Shown: positions 1-11,966 of the stretch, in pieces
Numbering within the stretch: position 1 is the first letter of the stretch
Layout of the letters: each line of letters opens with the position of its first letter
Assembly: GCA_009801085.1 (NCBI GenBank)
Contig: VNWV01000016.1
Location: 248,001-312,000, forward strand
DNA: 64,000 bases
Source: Lasiodiplodia sp. COLG20
Taxonomy: Eukaryota; Ascomycota; Dothideomycetes; Botryosphaeriales; Botryosphaeriaceae
Direction of reading: 5' to 3'
The notes under the pieces: generated by a model
Told to the model about the DNA's origin: nothing
The model's input: only the letters and a program-made list of their open reading frames with translations
Databases searched by the model: none
Program-made: the position numbers and the translations under genes

Positions 1-992
1 GGTGGCGACAAGTGTCGCAGCAGCGTGCTCGGCGACAAGGTCATCTGGAACTGCGGCGACATGGAGTGCGCCGGCGACTGGCGGATCTGCGGGTTCTCCA
101 TGGGGTGAGTGCCCTTCCTTCCCTTCCACACCGTTGCATGTGTTGATGGTGAACTTCGTCCCAGCCCTGCTTTCTACGGCACCGACTCAGTTATGGTAGC
201 CAACACTACGAGCATCTCCCTCGTCCAGGACAACGACTTCGCCACCGCGTGGTCTGGCGACCCCGCGCCGCAAGCGCCGCAGACAGCGTGGGGCATGGAC
301 ACGTCGAATGTCGCTGCCATCAACGACACGCACGGCATCGCATACGCCTGGGAGATCTGGCGCGGTGCTCCCGACGGATCCTTCGTCGACCGCGGCAACG
401 CTGTCGTAGCTGTCACGCTCGGGGACACGAAGCCCATTGCTACGCGCGTCGGACCGCTGCTCAGCGGCCCAGATGCAATACAGATGGGCCTTCTGGCAAT
501 CCTGCGTGATGGCGACCACATCTACAGCTACTCGATGGGCGGCCTATCGGGCATCATGGTGAGCCGCGTGGCTGCAACGGATGATGCGTTCGATGCTGCG
601 AAATACGAGTTCTTAGTGGCGGGAGGAGGTTACAGCTCGACATGGAAGATACCCGGCGGGGTCCCAGCACCAGCTTCAGCGGAGTATGGGATGCAGACGG
701 CGAACGCAGGTGGCAGGTTTGGCTGCAACGTGTACGGGTCGGTGCTCTACTCGAACTACTGCGCAAATACGTCATCATCTGTACCGCGTACATTCATTTC
801 ACGAACATTTATGTGGCTGATCAGCCGTGGGGTCCGTGGAGTGCGGAGTACGGGTTGCTTGATGGATGGGACGCTGGGTATGGAAGTCATACACATCCAG
901 AATATTCTACTAGAGGAACACATAAGAAGACTTACTTCTCCTAGGGACCAAATGGGCTGTTGAATATGTTTAAGGTTACCTTTAACTTCTAA
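1..992 (+). pseudogene. DUF4185-like secreted beta-propeller-type protein, 5' truncated by window, frameshifted
   Basis: Exon 1 (1-104, frame 1) ends at a GTGAGT donor and joins exon 2 at 165 after a CAG acceptor, giving a continuous sequence with the GDPAPQ, TKPIATRVGPLLSG and DQPWGPWSAEY blocks I associate with fungal DUF4185-type secreted proteins. Two lesions follow. Near 757-762 the frame shifts: coding resemblance passes from frame 1 (YGSVLYSNY) to frame 3 (KYVIICTAYIHF) within a few bases, too short for an intron, consistent with one lost base. Then TAG at 942-944 interrupts HKKTYFS-GPNGLLNMFKVTFNF, which otherwise runs to TAA at 990-992. CAG to TAG is the simplest origin. The family name comes from memory of conserved blocks; the lesions are read directly. 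A sequencing error could explain the frameshift but less easily both changes. Confidence 0.6.
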
Positions 993-1325
993 ACTAGCCA
1001 GTATATGCTTAATATTAGGAGTAGCCACTAACTTACTACACCACACCTTTATGCAAGCCCTCTCGAGGGTAAAAGAGCTACTAGAATAAACGCAATTAGC
1101 GATTATTCAGGCGTGGTCAGTTAATAAACCATGTCGGAACGAATGCTTGTGACACCTAAGACCCCTCAACTTTAGCAGCCTACTAGCTTCGGTTTCCCTC
1201 CAATCGATCATCGAGCACATCCATCAAGGATTCCGAAGGAAACGTTTTCCTTAGGAAATCGTAAGTCATTTCATTTCAATCTATGTTTCAGTAACAGTAG
1301 CCGAGATTCAATAAAAGACTTCGGT
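993..1325. other. Intergenic, no gene seen
   Basis: Spacer between the convergent broken gene and the HET gene. No ORF, repeat or RNA gene was recognised. Confidence 0.6.
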
Positions 1326-3130
1326 CTATGAAATCCAGACTGTTGTCTCAGGTTCCTCGAAGCGGATTTCCTTTCCCGTCAACTCGCCAGCACCAGCACG
1401 CTTCCAGCTACCTTCATCTCGCCTGACAACAAGAACGTAGTGTGTCTTATCCTCCCTGTGCTCTTCGTGCTTGGATTGGCCGATAACAATGCACTTGAGC
1501 TGTCCATCGGGTCTACGCCCATGGTCATAACAGATCGTATCACCTATCGTCTCCGAAAACTCCCGAGCTACACCTTTGAGCTTGGTACTGCCAGTGCGAT
1601 CAGCAGTATGCCATGACGACGCCTGGGAGAGCCTTTCGGCCCAGGGAGATTGAATATCTTCTCTCACCCAGTCCACGCCATCAAAAGGAGCGTGCACATA
1701 GTCGATGCCTCCTTCGTATGACATCCAAGACCACGAGGGTACTTGGTCGTCTTTCCTCGGGTCGAATTTGATCTCCACCATGGATTGCACATCTGCTCCT
1801 CGTTTCCACAATAGACTTCGCCCGAGATAGCTCTTCAGGTGGGGCTTGAAGCTGTCGAATACTCCGTATCCTCCATGAACGCCCAGAGCGTGAATTAATC
1901 TGATCTCTAATCCTGCAATAGCACGAGGCCTATCAGTCTCTCTTCTAAGTGCAAGTCGCGAGTACTGCATGTAGAAGGCTTCGAAAAAGATGATCTTTGC
2001 CCCTTTTGATTGGCCCATAGCAAGTTGAGGGAATTCTGGGTCTCCAAAGAGCGCTGCTTTGTTGCTACGAGAACCGAAAATTAGCAAAATATATGTGGTA
2101 GGCACCTCCGTACCACCGGGACTTACTTTCTCATCATCATCATTGTTTCGCAACGAATTCCATGCCCACACTCCCAGTATGTTTGATCGTTCGTGAAGTG
2201 GATTGTGCGACGTGCCAGGAGTCGCTCTTGGTATACCCAACCCCTTTTGTTGAGCCCCCCCTTTGTCACATGGCGATCAAAGTCGTCAATTGCATCGCAA
2301 ACATAGATCGGACTTTTTGCGGGTCTCGGAAGTGCAACGTATTTCCTGTCTGGACGAGACCACAGAAACCCATCTCCTGTGCCTGTAGCCCGGCTTGCAG
2401 CAATCACGCAGTAAGCCGAGCTGAACACATCTTCCATGCGTTTGGATTCTTTCGTCCAGTCCTCATCATCCTCTTGGACAATGCAGAGAGCATCGATCCA
2501 CAGGTATCGAACACCAAGTCCTCTCGTGATTTTGACAGCGTCTCGCAAAGAGGGTGGAAGATCATCAAGACTGATTCTTTCTTTGTGATTCCTCAAGTTT
2601 GCATTCGTGGTGCAAAACCGAGGATGCAATTCCTTGTCTCCCCATTGGTAAGACAAGGCGACAAACCTCGCACCGTGATCGCCAAAGGTCTGTTCCTGAG
2701 TCTCCCAAAGACGGATAGTAGAAGGATCTGGCCCCTCGGTCACATCGATGAGCCTCGTGGGTAGCTTCGTAGGAGTATTCGAGCGGCAGTTGGGGTGTTC
2801 GTTGCAGCTTTGGACCCAATTTCGAATGACTGCAAGATGTTGTTCACTTCCTGCTGGAGACAGTTTCGGGAAACCAATCTGAACATCATTTTCCGGATCT
2901 TCGTGAGGGTCTACAGAAGGGTCACTCTAGAGCCTAGATATATAACTATGATAGAGAAACTTACCGGGGATAGTACAAAGAGATAGAATGGGAATGCTAG
3001 AGCCCTGTCTTTTCAAGATTGACTTGTCTCTCCGTATGACGCAATGTCCCTTGAGGCCACGGCTGTTACAGGAATTGAACAGAAGGCCACATAAGTCGCA
3101 AGACTGTGATTTTGCTCCTAAAGAATCCAT
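1326..3130 (-). CDS. HET-domain (heterokaryon incompatibility) protein
   Basis: Three exons on the minus strand: 3130-2965, 2910-2127 and 2064-1326, giving 562 aa. The 54-nt intron (GTAAGT...TGTAG) and the 62-nt intron both preserve frame. The N-terminus has CxxC-type cysteines (SCDLCGLLFNSC), followed by the typical run WVQSCNEHPNCR, LPTRLIDV, then the HET domain: ALSYQWGD, LRDAVKITRGLGVRYLWIDALCIVQ, VIAASRA and RGWVYQERLLARR. The C-terminal half contains VPSWSWMS, also usual in this class. HET domains trigger cell death or growth arrest in non-self recognition; the partner of this one is unknown. A start at 3130 is the first ATG of the frame. The adjacent kinase gene is on the same strand upstream. 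The family is certain; the exact first exon is less so. Confidence 0.85.
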
Positions 3131-3719
3131 GTCAATTTCAAGCTGGAGGTCCAAGGATGATAGATCCAGAGCCTCGCAGCGTTTGCAAAGTTGTTGACTG
3201 ATTTGGGGAGAAAAGAACGAATCAAAATTGATTCCCTCGACTACCTTGCGTGCGAAATCGTTGTCGATGATGAATTTCCAATCATCACTTAACTAAAGGT
3301 ACGTGGTGGTTAGCCTTCTCGTAATTTACCCAAGGATTAGACTTACCCGCTACATATATATTAGTCAGCAGAGAGTTTAATCAGAAGGAGCATTCATTAG
3401 TCACGATCATTAAATGGGAAACAGGGGCGGTGATATGGATGATTGCGCATACATGCTATATCAAATTAGCTTAGGCAATCCTAAATGGTCTTCTCGGAAA
3501 GGGGAAAATGGAAAACGTACAAACTAGTTAATAGCATGACTCTAACGTTAGAAGAAGTTGCTACATCGGAATCCATCGCAGGATAACTTACATACTGATT
3601 TCCAAGTTCTATAAGTTAGTATACAGCTAAAGAGATTTACCATCTATAGTATGTACGTACTTCCTTGAGTAAGCATTACGCATTAGTTCCTGTTCGCTGT
3701 GACCAGAGGTAGAGTTAGC
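3131..3719. other. Intergenic between HET and kinase genes
   Basis: AT-rich spacer with several intron-like signals on the minus strand (GTAAGC directly after the kinase stop, GTAAAT with TACTAAC and TATAG near 3611-3642), so a further small 3' exon of the kinase gene is possible. No continuous coding sequence could be traced. Confidence 0.4.
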
Positions 3720-5638
3720 TTACATCCTAAATGCAGATGTTAGCTTCTTTAAAAGTGGTTCAGGAAATGACGGAGCTACCTTCAGAGAGGGGACCTCAAG
3801 ACTGAGCTGATCCTGCTGTGGTGATTGTTGCGACGAACCGGCATCATGTCTTCGTCCTTGCCGAGGCACATCCAGCAGGGAATGTCTTATCCCATTTGGA
3901 ACTGCGATCCGGTCTCGACTGATGCCTGTGAACAGGTAGTTGGGCTTGCTTCTGTCATTTGCCTTGTCGATGATAGCCTGCAAATCTTCACTGAGTACTT
4001 TGGCGGTTGTGCGATATCGGCCCTTCCCTTCTTCCCCCGGCTTGGCGATTTCAACAACCAAAAGCTTTTTTTCGACTATACGGAGCAAATCTCGCAGTGC
4101 AGTCTCCTTGCTACACTCCGGGTCGCTGCGTATTGCTCTCATCCAGTGCTTTGCAATTTCGTTCACCCTCGCCGGCATTTCATTGACACTCGCATGGAAG
4201 AAATAAGTATCAGTACCGGCAACGGACTCATTGTCAAACCTCGCCAAGCCCTCGGCACCCCAAAGGAGCCATATCATGAACTCCATGATGATGCATCCCA
4301 TGGACCAGATATCGTACAATCGAGATCTTGGGGCATCCTCTTGTGCCTGGGCTTCTGGTGGCTCATACTTGAGAGTCCCGAAAACTTGAGTCGTCTTCCC
4401 CATTTTCATATCCTGTCTCCGTGCGGTCACCTCGGTGTGGCGCTTCGCCAATCCAAAGTCCGCAATCTGGAGTGTTCCAAGTTCCAGTCTTGTGCCAGTC
4501 GACTTGCAGGAGATCAATATGTTGTCAGGCTTCAAGTCGCCATGACGCCAGTTTCCGGAACGAAGATCGCCGTCTGAATCGCGGGGCTCGTGTAAAGCCT
4601 CCAGAGCTTTGGATAGGCCGAGTAGTTGCTCGAGAACATCCCTGATGAGGTTTCTATCAAGTAAAGGCTTGCGGTGTCGCTTCTTCCAGAGGTCTTCAAG
4701 GCTACCACCATCGGCCCACTCGAAGATGAGGAAGTACTCTTCACCCCTTGCGATAGCTCCGATGGGGGTAGTGAGGTGTTTGTGGTTGACTCTGCTAGCC
4801 GTTTTGAGAGCCTCAATTTCCATTTGCCATGCTTGCTCAGGACCAGGGTATTGGTCGTTAGAGGTTTCTTTCAATTTCTTAAGAGCAAAAACAGCGTCTG
4901 AGCCGTCCTACACGAAGCTAGAATTAGTACTAGCATAATAATTCAGCGAGTTACCCATACCTTCTTGAACATAGTGATATGATCCGGGTGAACTTTGACT
5001 TTCCGGACTTCACTGAAGTTTGAAGACCGTTTGTTGGTGTCTTTGTCGACCCATGTAAAAGGCAGAACGGCTTGTACCTTGAGTACGTGCTTGAAGTCGT
5101 CTTTGCTGAAGGTGGGTGCCAGAAAAGCCCACTGTTTCCAGTAGAAATCCATGATGGTACTAGCATTCCATTTGTTGTCTTTGAAGACCTTGTTCGCCTT
5201 GCAATGGGTGCAGGTATCTGTGTTTGTGCAGCCTTTGTGAGTTCTGTCGAAAGGTAGACAGGCGTCCGTGAAGTTGACCAGTCGGAAAGACTCCAAGACA
5301 TCAAGCAGACCATTGTCCGCCCTGTTGATGACTTGTAGTACTGTGGCAAAGATCTTCCTCGCCTTGTCTCTGACGAAGTGACGAAGTCTCACGGATGCTG
5401 AAGGCAGGCATGCTTCGACCCTATCCATGGTAAGAAGTCGGGGAAGCGTGCCCGCCGGCACAAACTCCTTGGCGCCATACGGACTTTCCACTGTCTCGCC
5501 GATTATGTCGTTGAGTAAGGCCTCCCGCCTTGAATGAGGCGAGTCCATCAGGGCCACTGGATGGCCTGTAATAAGGCCGTATAGGAACGTAAACACTATT
5601 GCTGACAATGGAGATAGAATATATTGAAAGAAGGGCAT
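3720..5638 (-). CDS. Divergent serine/threonine protein kinase with N-terminal extension
   Basis: Two exons, 5638-4961 and 4907-3720, joined across a 53-nt intron (GTATGG...GTGTAG) in phase 0, giving 621 aa. Residues 1-30 are hydrophobic and could be a membrane anchor. A roughly 190-residue extension (with FYWKQWAFLAPTF and LPFTW) precedes the kinase domain, as in some kinases linked to fungal incompatibility genes. Kinase landmarks: the glycine loop is degenerate (SSNFSEVRKV), lysine about 236 in FALKKL, HGDLKPDN with Gly replacing the Arg of HRD at about 348, IADFGLAK at about 374, and YEPPE in place of APE. Catalytic Lys, Asp, Asn and DFG-Asp are present, so activity is plausible despite the changes. 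The substrate is unknown. Its nearest neighbour is the HET gene. Confidence 0.8.
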
Positions 5639-6873
5639 AGTCTAGATATTAGAACGCAGACTTGAAGATCGAGCGTCTATATAATTGAATTCATCCGGTG
5701 AAAGGCATTTGGTATGCTTACATAACTGCCTCTGATGACCTTGTCGGGCATCACGGCTTAGACAATACTCTCCAATAGTTTCCCATGTAGAGAAATTCGG
5801 TAATCAGAGTAGTTCTACAAACTGACTGCGGCATTGTTCAACACCCTAGCGCCATGTAAGAGGAATCCGAGAAGACCTAGAAAACGTCGATCCTCAATAT
5901 TTTCCCATGACGAGCTGACGTGGTCGATGCAGAGTAATCAAATGTCTCATGCGTTACATTTTTTAAATGCGGGGTAAATTGCATGGGTAATGCAATTGGA
6001 AATCACCTGATTGGTTTTGAGCCGCTGGCAACGTTTATTTCGACCAATCGCTTTCATCCAAGGATATCAGCATCTGCATCTTAAATCCCAGCCTCGTTTA
6101 GGCAACGACCTCAAGAGGCTTACTAGTCTATGGGATTTTGACGCAATGTTAAAGCGATAAGGTCTAGAACATACCCACTGTGGCTTCATGAGCGCCATCA
6201 TGCAAGCCTCACTTGCTACCTCATCTTGATAGCCTTGGAAGCTGACAATCGGGCAATTGCACTTTAATGGAGCTTCGACAAATCCTTTCATGTGATAAAT
6301 TTCATATTGATTGTCGGCAGGATGACATGTTAAGCTGGTGCTGGATCACCGGTGTTCTTGCTGGGCTTGCTTGTCGGTGGGAGCGCGAAGCTGTCATAGC
6401 GGCGCCGTTTTTACTTGTCGAGGTGACTAAGTTATTGTCTATGGTATAAAATTCCTAAGTCTTCGGCGGCTTAGCTAACAGCAAGCATTGCTATACTCAA
6501 AGGCATGAGCACCGGATTCGTGCTATCAAGTCAGCGGTAATGACGAAAATTTTCACATGACGAAACCAACACTGCCGGCGTAATTGCCCCATATTATCAG
6601 CTGCCAATGAGCTCCCGAAAGAAAACCTGAACCGCCTGCACGCCACATAGCATTTCTGACACGCATCCTAGGTCTACTCACAGGCGAGTTTGATGCGGCG
6701 TGCGATAGTTCTACCGTTTTGTTCTCGCGGAAGAAAAAGTGAATCAGCCTATTTCACACCGGAGAGATAGCAATGTATCGATAATCGGGCTGTCGTCATG
6801 AACACCCCATTGCCGCGCAAATTCATGCTTCCACTACATATGACTTATCTCAGTCGTGTTAGGCAACCTGTGA
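5639..6873. other. Intergenic, no gene seen
   Basis: About 1.2 kb upstream of the kinase start and downstream of the carboxylesterase. Only short, poorly coding ORFs on either strand; no repeat or RNA gene recognised. Confidence 0.6.
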
Positions 6874-8567
6874 TTATTCCGGGATATCGTAGAAAGTCAA
6901 ATTTAGTGATGTACACGCCGCAGCATATTTTTGCGGTGAGACAAAGCTCGGCACAGCTTTCTGCTCGAACCCCAATTCCACAAGCGTTTCTAATCCCAAA
7001 AGGAATTAGCGGGATCCAGCCCTAAAGCGGAGAAAATTAAAACACTTACCACCAGCATACTGCCCCCATCCCAGCCCTCTCAGGCCACCCTGTGGGTCTC
7101 TCGCAAAGGCGGCCCACGCCTCCATGACCATACGCGTCAGCTCGGTCTGCGCCTCCTCTCCTGGAAGGCCGCTGACCTCCTCGGAGTTGCCGAACAACGC
7201 ATGCATATCGCTACCGTGATAAGCGGATGAGTTGGGATACAGACGCACATTGTCCCAATCACCGCCATAGCGGTAAATCCAAGATGGCACGCCAAATCGA
7301 GCACGCGCAGCCGCGCCGTAGCTACTCGGGCATGTGAAGGTGACCAGGTTGAAGTTGTCCCACTGGGCGTCTGTCAAGATGCTTCCTGCACCGTAAGCAG
7401 CCCAGCGGTAGTAGCCGGCTTCGAAGTGGGTGTTGCCGACGAGGTAAGGCTGCAAATGATTAGTCTCATTTCCCACTGCAACCCAATTGGAGAACAGAGG
7501 CTTACCACGCGCGCAAACTCCCCCGCTTGCGTCATCTTCTTCAGCGTTTCCTGGTCAAACACCGTCTCGTTATCCACCGTCGGCTGAAACACGGCCTCCG
7601 ACCGCCCCTGCCCGCTGACAGTCGGCAGCTTCAGCCCCGCCACAGCCTTCTTGATGACCTCGAAATCCTTCCCCCGCATACATTCCAGCACTCCATCCCC
7701 ACTTCCCCCGCATCCTGCAGCTGTTGAGACGTTGTGCCACCTTTCCCCCGCCGTCTCCGCACTGCTCACCGGAAAACTCCACACATTCCCACTCATCGGC
7801 ACGATCCCCGCAACAACCGGGTCCTCGCGATACGCATACGCCCAATAATCCACGGCCGCACCGCCGGCACTCTGCCCCGCGACAACGATGCTCCCCGCAT
7901 CCCCGCCAAACGCCGCAGCGTTATCCCGCACCCACTCAACCGCCAACCGTTGATCGCGGAAGGCCAGATTCTTTGGCCCCGCGGCATCGCCCGGGAAGCC
8001 GAAAATCGACACACGATAATTGATGGTAACGACAATAAGGTCTTGGCTGGCAGCCAGCTTGGCGCCGTCGAAGAACGGCGTGTTGGATTCGCCGATGGTG
8101 AAGCGGCCGCCGTGGATGAAGACGAGGACGGGCTTGGATGAGTTCTGAGAAACATTTCCAGCGGTCCACACATTCAGCGTCAAGCAGTCCTCGCTCTGGC
8201 TGTGGTTGAGCTGGCCCGCGAAGGCGGCGACGACGCGCTGCGCCTGCGGCGTGCGGTCTGGGTAGGCGACGCGGGCGGAGGCGGTTTGCGGGCAGGTGGC
8301 GCCGTAGTGCGCGGCGATGAACGCCGTGTCGTTGGTGCTCGGAACGTACGGCTGCGGCGCGGCGAAGCGCAGCGGGCCGAGTGGCGGCGCGGCGTACGGG
8401 ATGCCCAGGAATTCGGTGACGACGTCTGGGGCGGTGGCGGCGGGGTGGCCGATGATTGGGCCGTTGGTGGTGAGGGCTAGGTAGGCATTGGCATTGTTTT
8501 CGTCGGGGGTGGCGAATGCGGGGGCTGCGAGGAGGAGGATGGGGAGGACGGAGAAGGGGAACAGCAT
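6874..8567 (-). CDS. Secreted type-B carboxylesterase/lipase
   Basis: Three exons, 8567-7506, 7449-7050 and 6989-6874 (introns of 56 and 60 nt), giving 525 aa, normal for the family. I start at the ATG at 8567 because it directly precedes a signal peptide (MLFPFSVLPILLLAAPAFA); longer in-frame sequence begins with a non-ATG codon. Alpha/beta-hydrolase features: oxyanion segment FIHGG, EDCLTLNVW, and nucleophile serine about 233 in GQSAGG (Gln where Glu is usual). The likely catalytic His lies in GSDMHALFG. Exon 3 supplies the usual C-terminus (ETLVELGF...YAAACTSLN). It hydrolyses carboxylic esters outside the cell; the substrate cannot be read from sequence. Confidence 0.85.
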
Positions 8568-8901
8568 CGTGATGGGAAAAAAAGCGAGGGGGGGAAAGGC
8601 AAAATGCGGAGGGTGAAGCAACTGCGAATGTTAAAAGAAGCTTAAAAGTGGTTCCGTGGGGTCTGGAGCGGTCAGCACTATCGGAGGATGTAGATTAAGT
8701 GCGGCGGATCTTATCGCGCATCAGGCAGGTGAGCCGCCTCGCTTCCCGTCTCCGCAGTGGCGCTTGCACCATCTCGTACTACCAAGCCCGCAAACGAGCC
8801 CGTATTCAGCTGCACCACCGGCCGGAGACGGGACGCGAGGAAAAAAAAAAAAAATGATTCGTAAAGCGTTGTGTTTGTCATTTCTGCTTCTTACGTCGAA
8901 G
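8568..8901. other. Upstream region of the carboxylesterase gene
   Basis: Contains an A13 homopolymer near 8842-8854. No gene recognised; both flanking genes are on the minus strand. Confidence 0.5.
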
Positions 8902-10151
8902 CTACGTACAGATCTGGAGCGGAAACCGCACGGATATAGGCGCTGCTGAAGAGAGAGAAAGCGATATTTCAAGCTCGTAGGTCCGCGACACCAGGCAGGA
9001 GCGAAACGTGGGCACGAGGATCTTGCCGGCCGGGAATTCGACGGGAATCGAGAGCTTCAGCAGGTAGTAGACTCCCCCAACGTAGCCAGCCGACGGCGCA
9101 ATTACCTCGGACGGCGTCATGCGGCCGTTCGACAGCTGCATGTGCTCCCAGCCGGGATACTTCTTCAGCCACTGCACGCCGCTGAGGTTGAATGGAGGTA
9201 ATGACAGCGCGTCCGTATATGAGCGCTCCTGCCCGTCGGTGTTGTCGGCAGCGAGGGCGGCCCCCGATGTGTATATCGTCGTGACGTGGATTTTCCGCAT
9301 AATGCCGTCGGCCGGCGGAGGCCCCCACTCGTGGGATGCGGGGTCAAATCGAACAAGCACTCTGCAGGAAACGGCGTTCCCGGACTTGATCCCCTTGAGC
9401 GCGCTCGGCGGCTGCGCCTCCATGACCAAACAGCCTAGTCTATTGGATAAGATGTTCCGCTTGACGATACTCTCCTCGCGGATGCGATAGCTGCTTGAAA
9501 ACTGCGGTGGGGCTTCCGGGAAACTTGGGACGATGCAAATCCGCCGAGCTGTTTCGGCAGTGGTGGATCGGCCTTGGGGGTCCTTGAGCGTCGCTATTGC
9601 GGTGACTTTGTAGCACACCTCGACCATGTCGGGGGTCGGGTCACTGAGGATCTCTCCGTCGTGTTCCCATTTGTGCCATCCACCCATGGTTGGTGGAACT
9701 TGCAGGTGGTCGTCGTCGTTCATTGGAGGACATAGACAATGGGTTTCAGGGAGCCCATGTGGAATGGTGAGGCTGAACTGGAATGTGCGCGTGCCTTGCG
9801 CAGGGAGTTCTGCGTCGTCACCCGATGGTCTGATGGTTTGGTGCATCCTCAGAAGCCGTTTTTTCATGATGGACGGCATGGCCCAAACGATGTGTTCGAC
9901 ACGTGTCCGTGCCTTTCCTGCAGCCTCGTAAGCACGCCGTCTCATCAAACTCCGGGACTCTTTGAATGCGCACCCGTGAGGTATACTCTCACGGTCTCGA
10001 TGCGGGCCTCGTCACGCGTGCTGACCTCGACCTCCCCGGCCACTTCATCCCCTGAACCGAATGCTCCATGGTTGCTTGCGCTGCCTTTGGTGTTTACACG
10101 TATCGCCAGCTCGGCAACATTTGTGCTGGAGCCCTGCGAAACGGCGGCCAT
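8902..10151 (-). CDS. Arrestin-like domain protein
   Basis: Two exons, 10151-9974 and 9917-8902, with a 56-nt intron (GTGCGC...CTGCAG), giving 397 aa. The splice restores the arrestin-N strand pattern VRVYLTG followed by KARTRVEHIVW. Preceding residues SGDEVAGEVEVS match the beta-sandwich opening of arrestin-related proteins, and the second half (KSGNAVSCRVLVRF, AGKILVPTF) suits an arrestin-C region. Fungal arrestin-related proteins typically adapt ubiquitin ligases to membrane transporters, but no PY motif was obvious here, so the role is open. Without this intron the region would look frameshifted. Confidence 0.75.
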
Positions 10152-11231
10152 GTAAAGGAGACGGAGACGAGCGGTCAGACAGAGCTAAACAAGGGATGGG
10201 TGGTTCGAGCGGTTGTGACAAAATAAGGTTATGACGTTCGCCCGCCGCTAAGCCTTGACCGCTCGCCGATCCCTTCCCCCGCTGGCCACTTGGAAGATTC
10301 TCCGGCCCCGGCATGCACGCCGCGAAGCCTTGAAACTTACCGGTGTACGTAAGCCGTGTGATTGGCAGGAGATTCCGAGCCTGCAAATTTTCAATGACTA
10401 ACGTACATGTGCCATGACAAGTTGCTCACCAGGTCCAAGAGTCTTTGCAACGGCCGCCGATGATGCTTTACTTAAATTAGTCTAGCCCGCTGAAACAAGC
10501 GTCCCGCCCTATCGATGACAAGGTCCCGCTGTGGCGGTGCCGAACTCCGTACCAGCAACTAACAGCGAGCTACATAGACTTTGAGTCTAAATTTTTATTA
10601 AACTTTTTCGGCACATCTTCTGCATGATAGCATTTCGGAAATACCGAATTATTTGGAATTTGCACTTTCTGCCCGGTACGCGTTTTTCTAGGTACTACTG
10701 TGTAAGTGCACAGTGCTTTCAGTGAAAGTGGATCCTCCGCAATGAAGTGTGGCTAGGTAGCACGCTTGTCCCCACTACCGGTCCGCTTATCGTCGGCAAC
10801 CACGAATGCCGCAGGGCCAGATCTCAAGGCCACGCATCACCTCTTCCGCGGAGAAACATACCTAAGAGCCAAAAAAGATCAGTAATCCATTGCACAGAAT
10901 TGGGCGCGCGCGGGTGACGTGGCTTGCAGTCGTCAGACCTGAGCATTCTGTCCCTTGCATCGTTTAAACACCGGGCTATCCACTCTACAAACATCTTTCA
11001 CGTGCTCCCCATGCAACGCTTCTGGGCCAAAATATGAAGGGAATTGTTTCCCACACCAGTCTCCTGCTGGGATCCCAACTGCAGTAACTTCGTAGATAAC
11101 ATGATTCTCTAATTTCCAGACTCTAAACGTTCTTTATCCGAGCTCTAAACACCAACTCCAAAACCCACGTCTCCAAAAATTCCCACACCCCTCTAAACAT
11201 CCGTCCCGCCTCCCCCAAACAAAAACCCCCT
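10152..11231. other. Intergenic, no gene seen
   Basis: About 1.1 kb between the arrestin-like start and the 3' end of the acetyltransferase gene. No convincing ORF, repeat or RNA gene. Confidence 0.6.
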
Positions 11232-11966
11232 CTAAAGCTCCTTCCTCATAATCCAATCCGTCTGCACCACCCCGCCAATCACAAAATCATGCTCCCCCAC
11301 CTTCTCATACCCCCACTTCTCATACGCCTTCTGCGCCACAACATTCTCCTCCCACACCCCCAACCACATCCACCGAAACCCCTGCTCCCTCGCCATCTCC
11401 TCCACCTGCCTTGCCAGCCTCCCACCCACCCCCTTCCCATGCGCATCCGGATGCACGTAGATGCGCTGCAACTCGACCTTGCTCTCCAGCTGCTCCACGC
11501 ACGGCTCGCTGGACCCGCGCGTCAGTACTGCGAAGCCGAGGACTTCGCCGGCGGCGTCGGTGGCGACGATGGTGTCTTTTTGCGCGTCTTGCAGATCTTG
11601 AGTGATGGACGCGTGCGTGTACTCCTTGTCCAGGTAGGCCTTGAGTTCGTCGGCGGTGACGGAGTGGCCGAAGGTGACGGTGAAGACGTGCGCACCGAGC
11701 TTGGCGATGGCCGCGGCGTCGAAGAGGCGGGCCGGCCGGACGCGGACGGGGTTGTGCGCCGCCGCGGCGGCGGCGGCGGTGGTGGTGGTGGTGGCCATGG
11801 GGGTGGGTTTGCTTGTCGATGTGGGCGGTGTTGAGGGGTGCGCGAAAGAAGAGGGGGAGGAAGCAAAAAAGCGTGATGGTAGTTGTCGAATGATGAGCGG
11901 ACTACCGAGATGGTTGCGGCTGAGAGAGAAGAAGGTGCGGCGGTGTTGTTTCAGGAATCGGTGCAT
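11232..11966 (-). CDS. GNAT-family N-acetyltransferase
   Basis: Intronless, 244 aa. The GNAT core runs from about residue 75: VRPARLFDAAAIAKLG, VLGFAVL, then VELQRIYVHPDAHGKGVGGRL, the acetyl-CoA-binding motif (R/Q-x-x-G-x-G/A type), and WLGVWEENVVAQKAYEKWGYEKVG at the C-terminus. It transfers acetyl from acetyl-CoA to an amine; the substrate is unknown. The first 56 residues are rich in Arg, Ser and Phe, like a mitochondrial presequence. A second ATG (MATTTT...) lies right after it, before a Thr/Ala homopolymer encoded by a GGT/GGC-type repeat on the + strand, so leaky scanning could give two forms. Confidence 0.85.
   Translation of the reverse strand: MHRFLKQHRRTFFSLSRNHLGSPLIIRQLPSRFFASSPSSFAHPSTPPTSTSKPTPMATTTTTAAAAAAAHNPVRVRPARLFDAAAIAKLGAHVFTVTFGHSVTADELKAYLDKEYTHASITQDLQDAQKDTIVATDAAGEVLGFAVLTRGSSEPCVEQLESKVELQRIYVHPDAHGKGVGGRLARQVEEMAREQGFRWMWLGVWEENVVAQKAYEKWGYEKVGEHDFVIGGVVQTDWIMRKEL

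Noticed and set aside
2911..2964. Apparent phase mismatch at the first HET intron
   Set aside because: Using the TGTAG acceptor at 2911 gives a 54-nt intron in frame; the nearer TAGs were wrong.
6067..6449. Small ORFs in the 5.6-6.9 kb spacer
   Set aside because: No start context, codon bias or conserved features.
8902..10151. Apparent frameshift in the arrestin-like gene
   Set aside because: A 56-nt GT-AG intron (9973-9918) restores frame and gives the expected VRVYLTG-KARTRVEH strand, so the gene is intact.
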